A stretch of 64,000 nucleotides of DNA from CAVUFH01 sp963740835 (GCA_963740835.1 CAVUFH010000007.1:806001-870000); one strand, 5' to 3'; positions 46,053-54,805 are shown, counted from the stretch's first letter. The notes: a model not told the origin generated them from the sequence alone. Translations and numbers: made by a program.

Positions 46053-46841
46053 TCAACCGGTGATCGCGCGGGCCCGCCACACCCGATCACCGAAACGGAC
46101 GCGCGCGAGATGCGCGGCGTCGTCGCACGCGGCGCTTTCGTCGAACCAGACCGCGAACGCGGAGCCGCTGCCGCATAGGAGTGCCGGTCGTCCGGTTGCT
46201 GCTTCGAGCGCCGTGCGGAAATCGTGGAGCCGCGGCTCGACGTGTTCGGCGGCGGGTTCGAGGTCGTTCACGAACGGCCCCGGATAGCTCGCAGGCGCGC
46301 CGATCTCGCGGGTGGACCTCGGACCTCCGAGCGCGTCCCACGCGCGGTACACCGACGGCGTCTCGCAACCGAAGTGCGGTGCCGCAATCACCAGGTCGAG
46401 CGGCGGGAGCCCGGGGATCGGGTCGATGATCTCGCCCCGGCCACGCATCCACGCCGGGAGTTGCTGCAGGCAGAACGGGACGTCGGACCCGAGCGCGGCC
46501 GCGTCGCCGGCGCGGCCGCCAAGTGCGCGCAGGATCGCGGCGGCATCGGCCGATCCGCCGCCGAGGCCGGCGCCCGCGGGGATGCCTTTGTCGATGACGA
46601 CCGCTCGCGTCGCGCCCCCAGACGCGAGGGCGCGCGCGACGAGGTTCGACGCATCGGCAGGAACGCCGCTCGGGAACGCACCCGTCACTTCGATGTGCGT
46701 CGCGCCCGCATCCGTGAGCTCGAGTTGATCGCGCGGTTCGCTCACCGACACGGTCAGGGCTTCGAGGTCGTGGTAGCCGTCGGCGCGGGTGCCGAGCACC
46801 CGGAGCGACAGCGTCACCTTCGCGTACGCGGTGATGCGCAT
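46053..46841 (-). CDS. ispE: 4-diphosphocytidyl-2-C-methyl-D-erythritol kinase
   Basis: MEP-pathway kinase for isoprenoid precursors. 262 residues of the GHMP fold. Opening ITAYAKVTLSLRVLGTRADGYHDLEALTVSVSEPRD has the IspE-specific Asp/Tyr/His; the ATP loop is KGIPAGAGLGGGSADAAAIL; the C-terminal motif LLCGSGSAFAVWF is the third GHMP motif. ATG 46841 overlaps the rsmA stop by one base (TGATG). Together with rsmA and tatD it forms the actinobacterial tatD-rsmA-ispE run. Confidence 0.95.
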   Translation of the reverse strand: MRITAYAKVTLSLRVLGTRADGYHDLEALTVSVSEPRDQLELTDAGATHIEVTGAFPSGVPADASNLVARALASGGATRAVVIDKGIPAGAGLGGGSADAAAILRALGGRAGDAAALGSDVPFCLQQLPAWMRGRGEIIDPIPGLPPLDLVIAAPHFGCETPSVYRAWDALGGPRSTREIGAPASYPGPFVNDLEPAAEHVEPRLHDFRTALEAATGRPALLCGSGSAFAVWFDESAACDDAAHLARVRFGDRVWRARAITG

Positions 46842-47656
46842 CAGCCGGCCGCCTTCGCGACCGCGGCCCAGTCGGCGAGATCCAGGGTCTCGGCCCGGCG
46901 CTGCGGATCGATACCCGCGGCTTCGAGCACGGACGCGGCGTGGTCGCCGAGCACGGGCGTGAGCGCGTTGCGCAGCGTCTTGCGGCGCGTCGCAAAGCCG
47001 GCGCGCACGAGCTCGAAGAGGCGCGCGGGATCGTCGACGGCAACCGGGGCGGGCCGGCGCACGAGTTTCACCAGCGCACTCTCGACGTTCGGCCGGGGCG
47101 TGAAGACGGTGGGCGGCACGATGCCGACGACACGGGCGTCGGCGTAGTACGCGACCTTCACCGTGACCGCGCCGTACTCGCGCGTGTCGACGCGCGCGGC
47201 GAGGCGCTCGCCGACTTCGCGCTGCACCATCACCAGCATGCGGTCGATCATCGGCGCCGCTTCGAGCGCGCGCACGACGACCGGCGTGGCGACGTTGTAG
47301 GGGAGGTTCGACACCATTGCCCAGCGCGACGACCGCTCGAGCAAGGATGCCCACGCGATCTCCATGGCGTCGCCCTGGACGATCTCGACCGGCCGATCGC
47401 CGACAACTTCGCGCAGCACCGTGACGAGGTGCCGGTCGAGCTCGACTGCGAGCACGCGCGCGCCGGCGTCCGCGAGCGCGAGGGTGAGCGAGCCGACTCC
47501 CGGGCCCACCTCGACGACCTCGTCGCCGGGTTCGACGCCGGCGTAACGGATGATTCGGCGCGCGGTGTTCGGGTCCGCGAGGAAGTGCTGGCCGAGCGCC
47601 TTGCTCGCGTGTACGCCGTACCGTTCGAGGAGCGACCGCAACTCGGACGGGTTCAC
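46841..47656 (-). CDS. rsmA: 16S rRNA dimethyladenosine transferase RsmA/KsgA
   Basis: Dimethylates two adenosines near the 3' end of 16S rRNA in late 30S assembly. 271 residues. Signatures: LERYGVHASKALGQHFLADPNTARRI, the SAM loop VVEVGPGVGSLTLAL with acidic VELDR, IVQGDAMEI, and the catalytic NLPYNVATPVV; C-terminal helical domain ends NALTPVLGDHAASVLEAAGIDPQRRAETLDLADW. GTG 47656 overlaps the TatD stop (GTGA). No resuscitation factor gene lies between tatD and rsmA, unlike M. tuberculosis. Confidence 0.96.
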   Translation of the reverse strand: MNPSELRSLLERYGVHASKALGQHFLADPNTARRIIRYAGVEPGDEVVEVGPGVGSLTLALADAGARVLAVELDRHLVTVLREVVGDRPVEIVQGDAMEIAWASLLERSSRWAMVSNLPYNVATPVVVRALEAAPMIDRMLVMVQREVGERLAARVDTREYGAVTVKVAYYADARVVGIVPPTVFTPRPNVESALVKLVRRPAPVAVDDPARLFELVRAGFATRRKTLRNALTPVLGDHAASVLEAAGIDPQRRAETLDLADWAAVAKAAG

Positions 47657-48408
47657 GAACCGAAAACCGTCGCCGCGTTGGCGCGTGTCGCATCTGCAAC
47701 GCGGTCGACGGCTTCCTCGCGCGCCGCCGCGAGCGCAGCGCCAACCGCGACCACGTACGCCGGTTCGTTGGCCTTGCCTCGGTACGGCTCGGGCGCGAGG
47801 TACGGCGCATCCGTCTCGACGAGCAATCGATCGGTGGGAACGATGCGGGCCGCGGCGCGGAGGTCGTGCGCGTTCTTGAAGGACACGATGCCGCTGAACG
47901 ACAGGTAACAGCCGAGATCGAGTGCGCGCTGCGCTTCGTCCGGGCCGCCGGTGAAGCAGTGGAACACGGTGCGGTCGGGGACGCCTTCGTCGGTGAGCAC
48001 GCGGAACGTGTCCGGCCACGCGTCACGGGAGTGGATCACGAGCGCCTTGCCGAGCCGCTTCGCGAGCTTGATCTGGAAGCGGAACGCAACCTCTTGCTCG
48101 TCGCGCGGCGAGTACTCGTAGTACAGGTCGAAGCCGGCCTCGCCCACACCGACGCACTCCTGCGTGCGGGCCAGCGCCTCGAGCATTTCCCACTCGGCCG
48201 CCAGCTTCGACGCATCGTGGGGGTGCAAGCCGACGGTGGCGCGCACCTTCGGGCGCCCGGTCGCGAGCTCCATCGCCCGCTGCGAGGTCGGCAGATCGGT
48301 GCCGACGCACACCAGCCAGTCGACGCCCACGTCGTGCGCGCGCGTCAGCTGCGCGTCGGCATCGTCCGCACTGTGCACATGACAGTGCGAGTCGACCCAG
48401 GTGGTCAC
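47653..48408 (-). CDS. tatD: TatD-family metal-dependent DNase/hydrolase
   Basis: 251-residue amidohydrolase-like enzyme of the TatD family, acting in DNA repair or D-aminoacyl-tRNA quality control. Metal ligands are visible: VDSHCHVHS (two His), the Glu of VGEAGFDLYY, ALVIHSRDAWPD and VFHCFTGGPDEAQ (His), and the final Asp in LLVETDAPYLAPEPYRGKANEPAYV. Starts at GTG 48408 close to the metG stop at 48415 and is translationally coupled to rsmA. Confidence 0.93.
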   Translation of the reverse strand: MTTWVDSHCHVHSADDADAQLTRAHDVGVDWLVCVGTDLPTSQRAMELATGRPKVRATVGLHPHDASKLAAEWEMLEALARTQECVGVGEAGFDLYYEYSPRDEQEVAFRFQIKLAKRLGKALVIHSRDAWPDTFRVLTDEGVPDRTVFHCFTGGPDEAQRALDLGCYLSFSGIVSFKNAHDLRAAARIVPTDRLLVETDAPYLAPEPYRGKANEPAYVVAVGAALAAAREEAVDRVADATRANAATVFGS

Positions 48409-48414
48409 GCGCGG

Positions 48415-49935
48415 CTACTCCACGTCTTTCCGGGGGAACAGCGGTGAACCCTTCTCGAGGCGAGAACCGGGCACGAGCTGCCCCCAGCGCGCGGCGTCGG
48501 GGAGACGCGCATCTTCGGGACGGCCGGGCATCCCGATGCGCCGCCACAGTTCGGCCGCCGCGTTCGGTATCACCGGCGACGCGAGCACGGCGATGATGCG
48601 CAACGCTTCCAGGCAGTCGCCCAGCACTTCCGCGGTCGCGAGCGCATCACCCGACTTGTGCAACGCCCAAGGGGCGCGGTCCTCGATGTAGGAGTTCGTC
48701 GCGCGGATCAAGTCCCACACGGCACCGAAGCCGGTCGCGAAGTCGAGGCGCGCCAACGCTTCCTGCATACCTTCGAACGCAGCCGCGGCGGCATCGACCA
48801 ACGGGCCGTCGGCGCGCGGCTCCGGCGCGACTCCGCCGACGTAGTTCACTGCCATGTTCAGCACGCGGTTCGCGAGGTTCCCGAAGTTGTTGGCGAGGTC
48901 CGCGTTGTAACGCTGCACCATGGCTTCGTAGGAGAAGTCGCCGTCGGGGCCGAACCGTTGGTCGGCCATGAAGTGGTACCGGAAGCCGTCGACGCCGAAA
49001 TCGGCGACGAGATCGGCCGGCGCGATCTGGTTGAGCGCGGTCTTCGACATCTTCTCACCGCCCACGAGCAGCCACCCGTGCGCGAACACGCTCTTCGGCG
49101 GCGCCATCCCGGCCGACATCAACATCGCGGGCCAGTAGACCGCGTGGAAGCGCAGGATGTCCTTGCCGACGAGGTGGTAGTCGACCGGCCAGTAGTGGTC
49201 GAACCGTTGCGGGTCCTCGCCGTAACCGACCGCGGTGCAGTAGTTGAACAGCGCGTCGAACCACACGTACGTGACGTGCTTCGGGTCCCACGGCAGTGGC
49301 ACGCCCCAGTTGATCGACGTGCGGCTCATCGAGAAGTCGCGCAGCCCTTGCCTGATGAAGCCGAGCACTTCGTTCAACCGGTAATCGGGTTGCACCGCTC
49401 CGGGATGCTCGGCGTAGTGCGCGAGCAGTTTGTCCGCGAAGCGCGACAGCTTGAAGAAGTAGTTCTCCTCGGTGACCTGCTCGACCGGCCGCAGGTGGAT
49501 CGGGCAGAGATTCCCGTCCACGAGCTCGTCTTCGGTGTAATACGCCTCGCACGAGACGCAGTAGAGGCCTTCGTAGGTGCCGAGCTCGATGTCGCCGGCG
49601 TCGTACACCACTTGCAGGAACTCCTGGACGGCCTGGTAGTGGCGCGGCTCGGTCGTGCGGATGAAGTCGTCGTAGGCGATATCGAGCTCGTCCCACGTGC
49701 GGCGGAAGCTGCTCGCGGTGTCGTCCACCAACTGCTGCGGGCTGATGCCGCGCGCCTCCGCGGCTCGCTGCACCTTCAGCCCGTGCTCGTCGGTGCCGGT
49801 CAAGTAGAAGACGTCGTCGCCGAACAACCGGCGCCACCGGGTCAACACGTCGCCGGCGACCGTCGTGTACGCGTGGCCGATGTGCGGGACGTCGTTGACG
49901 TAGTAGATCGGCGTGGTGACGTAGAACTTCCCCAT
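48415..49935 (-). CDS. metG: Methionyl-tRNA synthetase
   Basis: Charges initiator and elongator tRNA-Met. 506 residues. HIGH motif is NDVPHIGHAYTTV; the second signature is GGEKMSKTALN. LYCVSCEAYYTEDEL...LCPIHLRPVEQ is the zinc-knuckle insert with one Cys pair and a Cys-x-x-His, consistent with one zinc. The C-terminal anticodon domain ends with a short basic tail; no C-terminal dimerization (tRNA-binding) domain is seen, as in mycobacterial MetS. ATG at 49935. Together with tatD and rsmA it forms the conserved order. Confidence 0.96.
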   Translation of the reverse strand: MGKFYVTTPIYYVNDVPHIGHAYTTVAGDVLTRWRRLFGDDVFYLTGTDEHGLKVQRAAEARGISPQQLVDDTASSFRRTWDELDIAYDDFIRTTEPRHYQAVQEFLQVVYDAGDIELGTYEGLYCVSCEAYYTEDELVDGNLCPIHLRPVEQVTEENYFFKLSRFADKLLAHYAEHPGAVQPDYRLNEVLGFIRQGLRDFSMSRTSINWGVPLPWDPKHVTYVWFDALFNYCTAVGYGEDPQRFDHYWPVDYHLVGKDILRFHAVYWPAMLMSAGMAPPKSVFAHGWLLVGGEKMSKTALNQIAPADLVADFGVDGFRYHFMADQRFGPDGDFSYEAMVQRYNADLANNFGNLANRVLNMAVNYVGGVAPEPRADGPLVDAAAAAFEGMQEALARLDFATGFGAVWDLIRATNSYIEDRAPWALHKSGDALATAEVLGDCLEALRIIAVLASPVIPNAAAELWRRIGMPGRPEDARLPDAARWGQLVPGSRLEKGSPLFPRKDVE

Positions 49936-50104
49936 CGGTGCCCATTCTGCCCGGCCCCACCGAGGCTCTCGGTCACGCAGCGGAGCCGAACTTCAACCGC
50001 GCGCGCGGAGAGACGCAACGTATGCTCGGTTCCGGCCCCATCGGTCCAATCCGGTGCAGCCCGACCATCGCGGGGAAGGACGGGCACGGGTCGAGGAGAA
50101 CCAC

Positions 50105-50347
50105 GTGAGATCGGTCGGCACCGCAAGGCGTATCGACCAGTTGGGCCGGGTTGTAGTCCCGGCCGAACTCCGGAAGATCCTCGGCATCCGCAAGGGTGAC
50201 CTGCTCGACATCCGTGTCGAGGACGGTCGGTTGGTACTCGTCAAGATCGAGCCCGAGTGCGCGATCTGCGGCGGTTCCGACAACCTGCAGAAGCTGCACG
50301 AGAAACAGATCTGCAAGGACTGCGTCGGCGAGCTCAGCCCGGCTTGA
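50105..50347 (+). CDS. AbrB/SpoVT-type regulator with C-terminal zinc ribbon
   Basis: 80-residue DNA-binding protein. The swapped-hairpin AbrB domain is ARRIDQLGRVVVPAELRKILGIRKGDLLDIRVEDGRLVLVKIE (residues about 7-49). A zinc-ribbon-like tail follows with CAICGG and CKDCV, two Cys pairs 22 residues apart. Start at GTG 50105 is preferred: GAGGAG sits about eight bases upstream, while an in-frame GTG-like start at 50054 adds 17 unconserved residues. The AbrB domain is the transition-state regulator fold; DNA targets are unknown. It faces metG with a shared 170-bp start region. Confidence 0.85.
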   Translation: MRSVGTARRIDQLGRVVVPAELRKILGIRKGDLLDIRVEDGRLVLVKIEPECAICGGSDNLQKLHEKQICKDCVGELSPA

Positions 50348-50357
50348 GCTCGCCGCG

Positions 50358-51227
50358 TCAGCGCACGCGGAGCACCGCGTCATAGGCGCGGCGTTTCGAC
50401 ACACCGAGTTCGCGCGCGACCGTCGTGGCGGCGTCGCGCGCGGTCTCGCCGCGCGCGAGTGCGGCGCGCGCGGCCTGCTCGATCGCGCCGTCGTCGACCG
50501 GCGTGCCCGTGGGCGCGGGGCCGACGACGATCACGTGCTCCCCGCGCGCGGCCGCGGCGGCGGACGCGTCGCGGGAAACCTGACCGAGGTAGCCGCGCAC
50601 CATCTCCTCGTACAGCTTGGTCAACTCGCGGCCGACCGCCACGGAGCGGTGCGGACCACAAGCCTCGAGCAGATCGTCGAGCGTCGCCGCGACCCGGTGC
50701 GGCGACTCGAAGAGGACGGTGGTCACCGCGGCGACCGCGATCTCGCGCAGCCGTTCGGCGCGCGCCGTGCCCTTGCGGGGCAGGAAGCCCTCGAACCGGA
50801 ACCGGCTGGTGGGCAGGCCCGAGAGCACGAGCGCAGCGAGCAGCGCGCTCGGCCCCGGCACCACCTCGACCGCGCAGCCTGCCTCGACGCACGCGCGGAC
50901 GAGGAACTCGCCGGGGTCCGCGATTCCGGGCATCCCGGCGTCGCTCACGTAGACGACGCGCGCGCCGCCGACGATCTCGTGCACGATCCGTTGCGCTTCG
51001 TTGCGTTCGTTGTGGCCATGCACCGCGCGCAGGCGGTTCCCCGCGGGCACACCTGCCGCGGTGCACAGGGCGCGGGTACGGCGCGTGTCCTCTGCCGCGA
51101 TCACGTCCGCGTTGCGCAACTCGTCGACGGCGCGCGGCGAGAGATCGCCGAGGTTGCCGATCGGCGTTGCGACGAGCACGAGCGCAGCGCGGCTGCGCCC
51201 GGCCGAGGGCGGGCCCGACGCCGTCAT
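50358..51227 (-). CDS. rsmI: 16S rRNA (cytidine-2'-O)-methyltransferase RsmI
   Basis: Methylates the 2'-OH of C1402 in 16S rRNA. 289 residues, tetrapyrrole methylase fold. The opening LVLVATPIGNLGDLSPRAVDELRNADVIAAEDTRRTRAL is highly specific; YVSDAGMPGIADPGEFLVRACVEAG, VVPGPSALLAALVLSGLPTSRFRFEGFLPRKG and VLFESPHRVAATLDDL complete the signature. ATG 51227 overlaps the DUF192 stop (ATGA). The order DUF192-rsmI next to the metG region is conserved in actinobacteria. Confidence 0.95.
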   Translation of the reverse strand: MTASGPPSAGRSRAALVLVATPIGNLGDLSPRAVDELRNADVIAAEDTRRTRALCTAAGVPAGNRLRAVHGHNERNEAQRIVHEIVGGARVVYVSDAGMPGIADPGEFLVRACVEAGCAVEVVPGPSALLAALVLSGLPTSRFRFEGFLPRKGTARAERLREIAVAAVTTVLFESPHRVAATLDDLLEACGPHRSVAVGRELTKLYEEMVRGYLGQVSRDASAAAAARGEHVIVVGPAPTGTPVDDGAIEQAARAALARGETARDAATTVARELGVSKRRAYDAVLRVR

Positions 51228-51553
51228 CCCTTCACCTCGACGACGTCACCGAGTTGCAATCCCCAACGCTCGAACGCGCCGGCCGGCGCCTCGATCGCGA
51301 AGTACGAACGCCACACTGGCACCGACACGCGGCGCGGCGCCATCGACGCGAGGTGGAGGACGAAGCCATAGCGGTCGCAGAACGCGACGTCGATCGGGAA
51401 CCGCATGCCGAACGTGTGCACCTGGCGGCAGGGCCGGATCACGAGGACGCCGTCGAGCGCGTCGCGACCGGTCAGCCCTCGGCGCCGTTGCCCACGGGTG
51501 ACTGCCACCTCGGCAGCCGCGAGCACGTCGTCCCCACGAACCAGCCAGGGCAC
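51224..51553 (-). CDS. DUF192 family protein
   Basis: 109-residue small beta-barrel protein of unknown function. Family marks: AVTRGQRRRGLTGRDALDGVLVI, THTFGMRFPIDVAFCDRYGFV (here VHTFGMRFPIDVAF) and RVSVPVWRSYFAIEAPAGAFERWGLQLGDVV. No signal peptide is obvious, though related proteins are often exported. I start at GTG 51553 with GAGGTC about seven bases upstream; longer frames would add a poor Arg/Cys-rich leader. It is translationally coupled to rsmI. Confidence 0.8.
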   Translation of the reverse strand: MPWLVRGDDVLAAAEVAVTRGQRRRGLTGRDALDGVLVIRPCRQVHTFGMRFPIDVAFCDRYGFVLHLASMAPRRVSVPVWRSYFAIEAPAGAFERWGLQLGDVVEVKG

Positions 51554-51634
51554 GATGACCTCACACGATCGACGACAGGCGCGCCAGCCTGCCATCTCGC
51601 CGCGGTGCCGCCGGGAACCGCGACTCCGGTGCGG

Positions 51635-51940
51635 TCAGCCGGCACGGATGGCGGCGAGCCCGGCGAGGATCAGCGCGATGCCCCCGGCCTGCGGGACCGT
51701 GACCCGCTCGCCCAGGAGCAGCAGCCCGACCGCGATCGAGACCAGCGCTTCCAGGCCGAGTCCGAGCACGTAGGTGGTGCTCAGGTTGCCGTGACTGACG
51801 GCACGCGTCAGCAGGATCGCCCCGGTGACGAAGCAGACGACGATCACCGCACTGGGCCCCAGCCGGGTGAACCCGCCCGATGCCTTCATGAACGCGCCGC
51901 CGGCGGCGAACGCACACGAGGCCAGGAGCAGCGAGAACAT
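51635..51940 (-). CDS. SMR/DMT-type small membrane transporter
   Basis: 101 residues with four hydrophobic spans (FSLLLASCAFAAGGAFMKASGG, AVIVVCFVTGAILLTRAV, LSTTYVLGLGLEALVSIAVGLLLLGE, QAGGIALILAGLAAI). The STTYVLGLGLEALVSIAVGLLLLGERVTVPQAGG block is the hallmark of the small multidrug resistance-type DMT half-transporters, with the conserved Tyr/Gly-rich third helix. The first-helix Glu of EmrE-like proteins is replaced (FAAGGAF), so a metabolite or undecaprenyl-phosphate-type role is possible. ATG start. Confidence 0.75.
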   Translation of the reverse strand: MFSLLLASCAFAAGGAFMKASGGFTRLGPSAVIVVCFVTGAILLTRAVSHGNLSTTYVLGLGLEALVSIAVGLLLLGERVTVPQAGGIALILAGLAAIRAG

Positions 51941-52052
51941 GCCCGGCGAACGTAAGCCCGGGAATGCGAGATGTCACCGGTGATTCCGCCGGTTTTGGCG
52001 AGCGGCGAGTCGCACCGCGGCGCCGAGCCCGACACCGAGCGCGGCTCGGTGG

Positions 52053-53417
52053 TCACGCGCGCTTCGCGACCTGCTCCACCCGCGCGCGCACCTCGTCGAG
52101 CAACCCCGGTTGCTCCTTGATCGCAGTGCGGGTCGCCCCGCTCAGCGCCCACTCATGGAGCCGGCCGAGCGCGGGCGCGAGACCCGCGGGGCCGACCGCG
52201 CGCACCGCATGGTCGACCGATCGGGTCACTCCGACGACCGACGCGAGCGAGGTCGTGAGCTCCGCGAGGTCGTTCGCGAGCAACATATCGGAGGCGGCGA
52301 GCTCGCTGAAGCCGAAGTCGATCGCCCACGCGTTGCCATCGGCCGCGAGGAAGACGTTGGCCAGCCGAAGGTCCCGGTGCGCGATCCGGTGCGCGCGCAA
52401 CACTTTCACTTGCGCCCAGATCGCTTCGAGGACCGCATCGGTGAGATCCTCGGGCGCGACGCTGTCGAGCGACCTCCCGTCGATCGCCTCATAGGCGAGC
52501 ACGAACGCGTTCGGGTCCGCGGCGGCCAGCGCGACGAAGCGCGGCGTTCGCACCCCCGCCGCATCGGCCGCGAGCGCGACGAACGCTTCGTGCTCCACCG
52601 TGCGGCGCAATGTCGAGAAGGGTCGCTCGTCACCGAGTTGGCGGCGGGTCGCGTAGCGGTAGAGACGAAAGAGCAGATCGGCACTGCGCTGGTCCTCGCC
52701 GAGCGCCTTGACGAACAGGTTCGTGCCGTCGGTTGTCTCCGCGAAGTACGGGGTCGAGCCGCGCGCGTCGACGCTCGCCGGTTCGAGGCGGGCGAGCGGC
52801 GCGCCGACATCGGCGAGGCCGGCCGCGATCGACGCCACCGTGGGCCGGCGCGACGGACCGCCGAAGATCACGAGCACCACGGCGCCGGCGACCCAGCCGA
52901 TCAGAACACCTCGCAACGCGTCGAACGAGATCGGCCCGCTGACGAACCGCGTCAGCGCGAGCCCGATCACGAGCGCCCAACCCGCGCGCCGCCAGCGCCG
53001 GGCGATCCATGGCGCCCCGGCGGTGACGATCGCGGCCGCGACGGCGACACCCGGGCCGCTCGGGAAACCACGGTCGTTGAGCGGCTTGAACACGTCGGTG
53101 ACGTCCACGACGTCGGCGCCGGGCGCCGGACCGATGCGGTCGAGTAGCCACGCGAGACCGCCCGCGATCACCGCGGCGACGCCGACCGTGAACAAGAACC
53201 GGAAGCGACCGTGAAGCAGCGTGACGACGAACCCGCCACCGATCACGACGACGACCAAGATGCGGGTGCCGATGATGACGATGTTGACGATCCAGCTTGG
53301 GATCGCGGCGAGACCGCTCAGGAGATCGGCCGCGAAGCGCGTGAGCGTGTCGCCGAACAACCACTGCACGAGCAGGAGCACGAGCAGCACGCCGGCGGCG
53401 ACGACGAGTCGCAGCAC
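52053..53417 (-). CDS. PAP2-like membrane domain fused to an ABC1/AarF-type kinase domain
   Basis: 454 residues. Residues about 1-205 form five or six hydrophobic spans with PAP2 family remnants: LNDRGFPSGPGVAVAAA has Pro where PAP2 phosphatases have the His of PSGH, and TRFVSGPISFDALRG lacks the usual His of the HYxxD motif, so phosphatase activity is unlikely. Residues about 215-454 are kinase-like: FVKALGE (Lys), HRIAHRDLRLANVFL (catalytic loop) and AWAIDFGFSEL (DFG). A protein kinase of the phosphotransferase fold anchored by a dead lipid-phosphatase-like domain is inferred. Coding-like sequence appears to continue upstream to about 53480, so the GTG start at 53417 may be too short; no ATG or GTG is seen there. 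Confidence 0.75.
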   Translation of the reverse strand: MLRLVVAAGVLLVLLLVQWLFGDTLTRFAADLLSGLAAIPSWIVNIVIIGTRILVVVVIGGGFVVTLLHGRFRFLFTVGVAAVIAGGLAWLLDRIGPAPGADVVDVTDVFKPLNDRGFPSGPGVAVAAAIVTAGAPWIARRWRRAGWALVIGLALTRFVSGPISFDALRGVLIGWVAGAVVLVIFGGPSRRPTVASIAAGLADVGAPLARLEPASVDARGSTPYFAETTDGTNLFVKALGEDQRSADLLFRLYRYATRRQLGDERPFSTLRRTVEHEAFVALAADAAGVRTPRFVALAAADPNAFVLAYEAIDGRSLDSVAPEDLTDAVLEAIWAQVKVLRAHRIAHRDLRLANVFLAADGNAWAIDFGFSELAASDMLLANDLAELTTSLASVVGVTRSVDHAVRAVGPAGLAPALGRLHEWALSGATRTAIKEQPGLLDEVRARVEQVAKRA

Positions 53418-53488
53418 ATCCGCGGGCGAACGGATCGCCTCGGGCGACGCCGGCTCGACGATGAGTGTCCCGGTCGCGGGTTCCGCGC

Positions 53489-53707
53489 TCAGTGTTCGCC
53501 GCTCGGGTCGGGCTCGGTGGCGAACGCATGGAGCGCCGGCAACGAGGGCACGAAGTAGTAGGCGCCGGTCTGTGGCGCGGTGTAGGCCAGCCCCGCGACG
53601 AGGGCGCGCGGGTCGGCCTCACTCCGCAGATCGAACTCGAGATAGGCGTGCGAGGCGGTCCCCAATGCGAAGATCCCCGCCTGTGGCATATCGACCGGCG
53701 CCGTCAC
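53489..53707 (-). CDS. Short hypothetical protein, possible Dyp-peroxidase-like N-terminal fragment
   Basis: 72 residues from GTG 53707: VTAPVDMPQAGIFALGTASHAYLEFDLRSEADP. The start resembles the N-terminal strand of Dyp-type peroxidases in actinobacteria (an 'xPQAGIFALGTxSHxxLEF' pattern from memory), but the protein ends after AFATEPDPSGEH, far short of the roughly 300 residues expected and before the heme-binding Asp/Arg/His. It lies between the YchF-like gene and the kinase gene, whose upstream frame it overlaps. Either a truncated relic or an unrelated small protein. Confidence 0.35.
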   Translation of the reverse strand: MTAPVDMPQAGIFALGTASHAYLEFDLRSEADPRALVAGLAYTAPQTGAYYFVPSLPALHAFATEPDPSGEH

Positions 53708-53718
53708 CGCCGGCGACG

Positions 53719-54735
53719 CTAGACGTTGAAGCGGATCTCGAGCACGTCGCCGTCGGCCACTTCGTAGTCCTTGCCTTCGACCCGCAGCTTGCCCGCGTCG
53801 CGCGCCTTGGACCACGACCCGATCTCGAGCAACTCATCCCAGCGGATGACCTCGGCGCGGATGAATCCGCGTTGGAGATCGGAGTGGATGACGCCCGCGC
53901 ACTCGGGTGCCTTGGCACCGGCGCGGAACGTCCACGCACGCGACTCCTTGTCGCCAGTGGTCAAGAACGTGCGCCGGCCGAGCAGGTGGTACGCCGCGCG
54001 CGCGACCTGCGCGAGCGCGGACTCGCCGACGCCGTACATCTCGCGCATCTCCGCGCGGGCGTCGGGCTCGATCGCGGCGATCTCGGCTTCGATGTCGATC
54101 GGCACCGCGAGCGCGCCCGCGATCGGCACGTCGATGCCCGACTCCTCACCGGTGTTGCACACGACGAGCACCGGCTTGGTCGTGAGCAGGAACGCGGGCG
54201 CGAGGATCTCGCGTTCCTCCGCGCTGAGTGCGGACCGGTACAGCGGTGTGCCTTCCGACAGGATCGGGTACACGCGCTCGAGCACTGCGACCTCGGCGAC
54301 CACTTCGGGATCGCGCGCTTTCAACGCCTTTCGGTGGCGGTCGATGCGACTCTCGACGGTCGTGACGTCGGCCATGACGAGCTCCAGCTCGATCGCGGCG
54401 AGGTCGCCCTCGGCATCGGGCTCGACACCCGACTCCGCGAACGCCCGCAATACGATGAGGATCGCGTCGGTGTTGCGTAGGGCGCCGAGAAACTTGCTGC
54501 CCAGACCCTCACCCGGTTTCGCGCCGGGCGGCAACGCGAGGTGCACGAGCTCGAAGCCCGCAGGCACGACCTTCTTCGACTCCGACATCGCCGCGAGGCG
54601 ATCGAGGCGCTCGTCGCGGACCGTCGCGATGCCGACCGCGGCCTCGTACTCGCTCGGCGCCGGGAGCCCAGTGAGCGCACTGAACAGGCGGTTCGCGCCG
54701 GCGCCGGTGAAGCCGACGAGTCCGAGGTTTTCCAT
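53719..54735 (-). CDS. Degenerate YchF-like (DUF933/TGS) protein with lost GTP/ATP-binding motifs
   Basis: 338 residues, YchF-like from end to end but missing the nucleotide motifs. The P-loop reads GFTGAGANRLF instead of the GLPNVGKSTLF typical of YchF, so the Lys-Ser/Thr is lost. The G3 segment DIAGLVKGASKGEG is HLALPPGAKPGEG, without the Asp, and the G4-like site is CNTGEES. The conserved GEGLGSKFLGALRNTDAILIVLRAF and the C-terminal TGS domain (RAWTFRAGAKAPECAGVIHSDLQRGFIRAEVI) remain intact and end EVADGDVLEIRFNV. It probably keeps the ribosome/partner-binding surface without nucleotide hydrolysis. ATG start at 54735. Confidence 0.85.
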   Translation of the reverse strand: MENLGLVGFTGAGANRLFSALTGLPAPSEYEAAVGIATVRDERLDRLAAMSESKKVVPAGFELVHLALPPGAKPGEGLGSKFLGALRNTDAILIVLRAFAESGVEPDAEGDLAAIELELVMADVTTVESRIDRHRKALKARDPEVVAEVAVLERVYPILSEGTPLYRSALSAEEREILAPAFLLTTKPVLVVCNTGEESGIDVPIAGALAVPIDIEAEIAAIEPDARAEMREMYGVGESALAQVARAAYHLLGRRTFLTTGDKESRAWTFRAGAKAPECAGVIHSDLQRGFIRAEVIRWDELLEIGSWSKARDAGKLRVEGKDYEVADGDVLEIRFNV

Positions 54736-54805
54736 CGGTTGCGCAGGCTATCGACTACCTTGCGTGGCTCACCCGAGGCACGGAACACCACAGAGGCGGC
54801 CCGCA

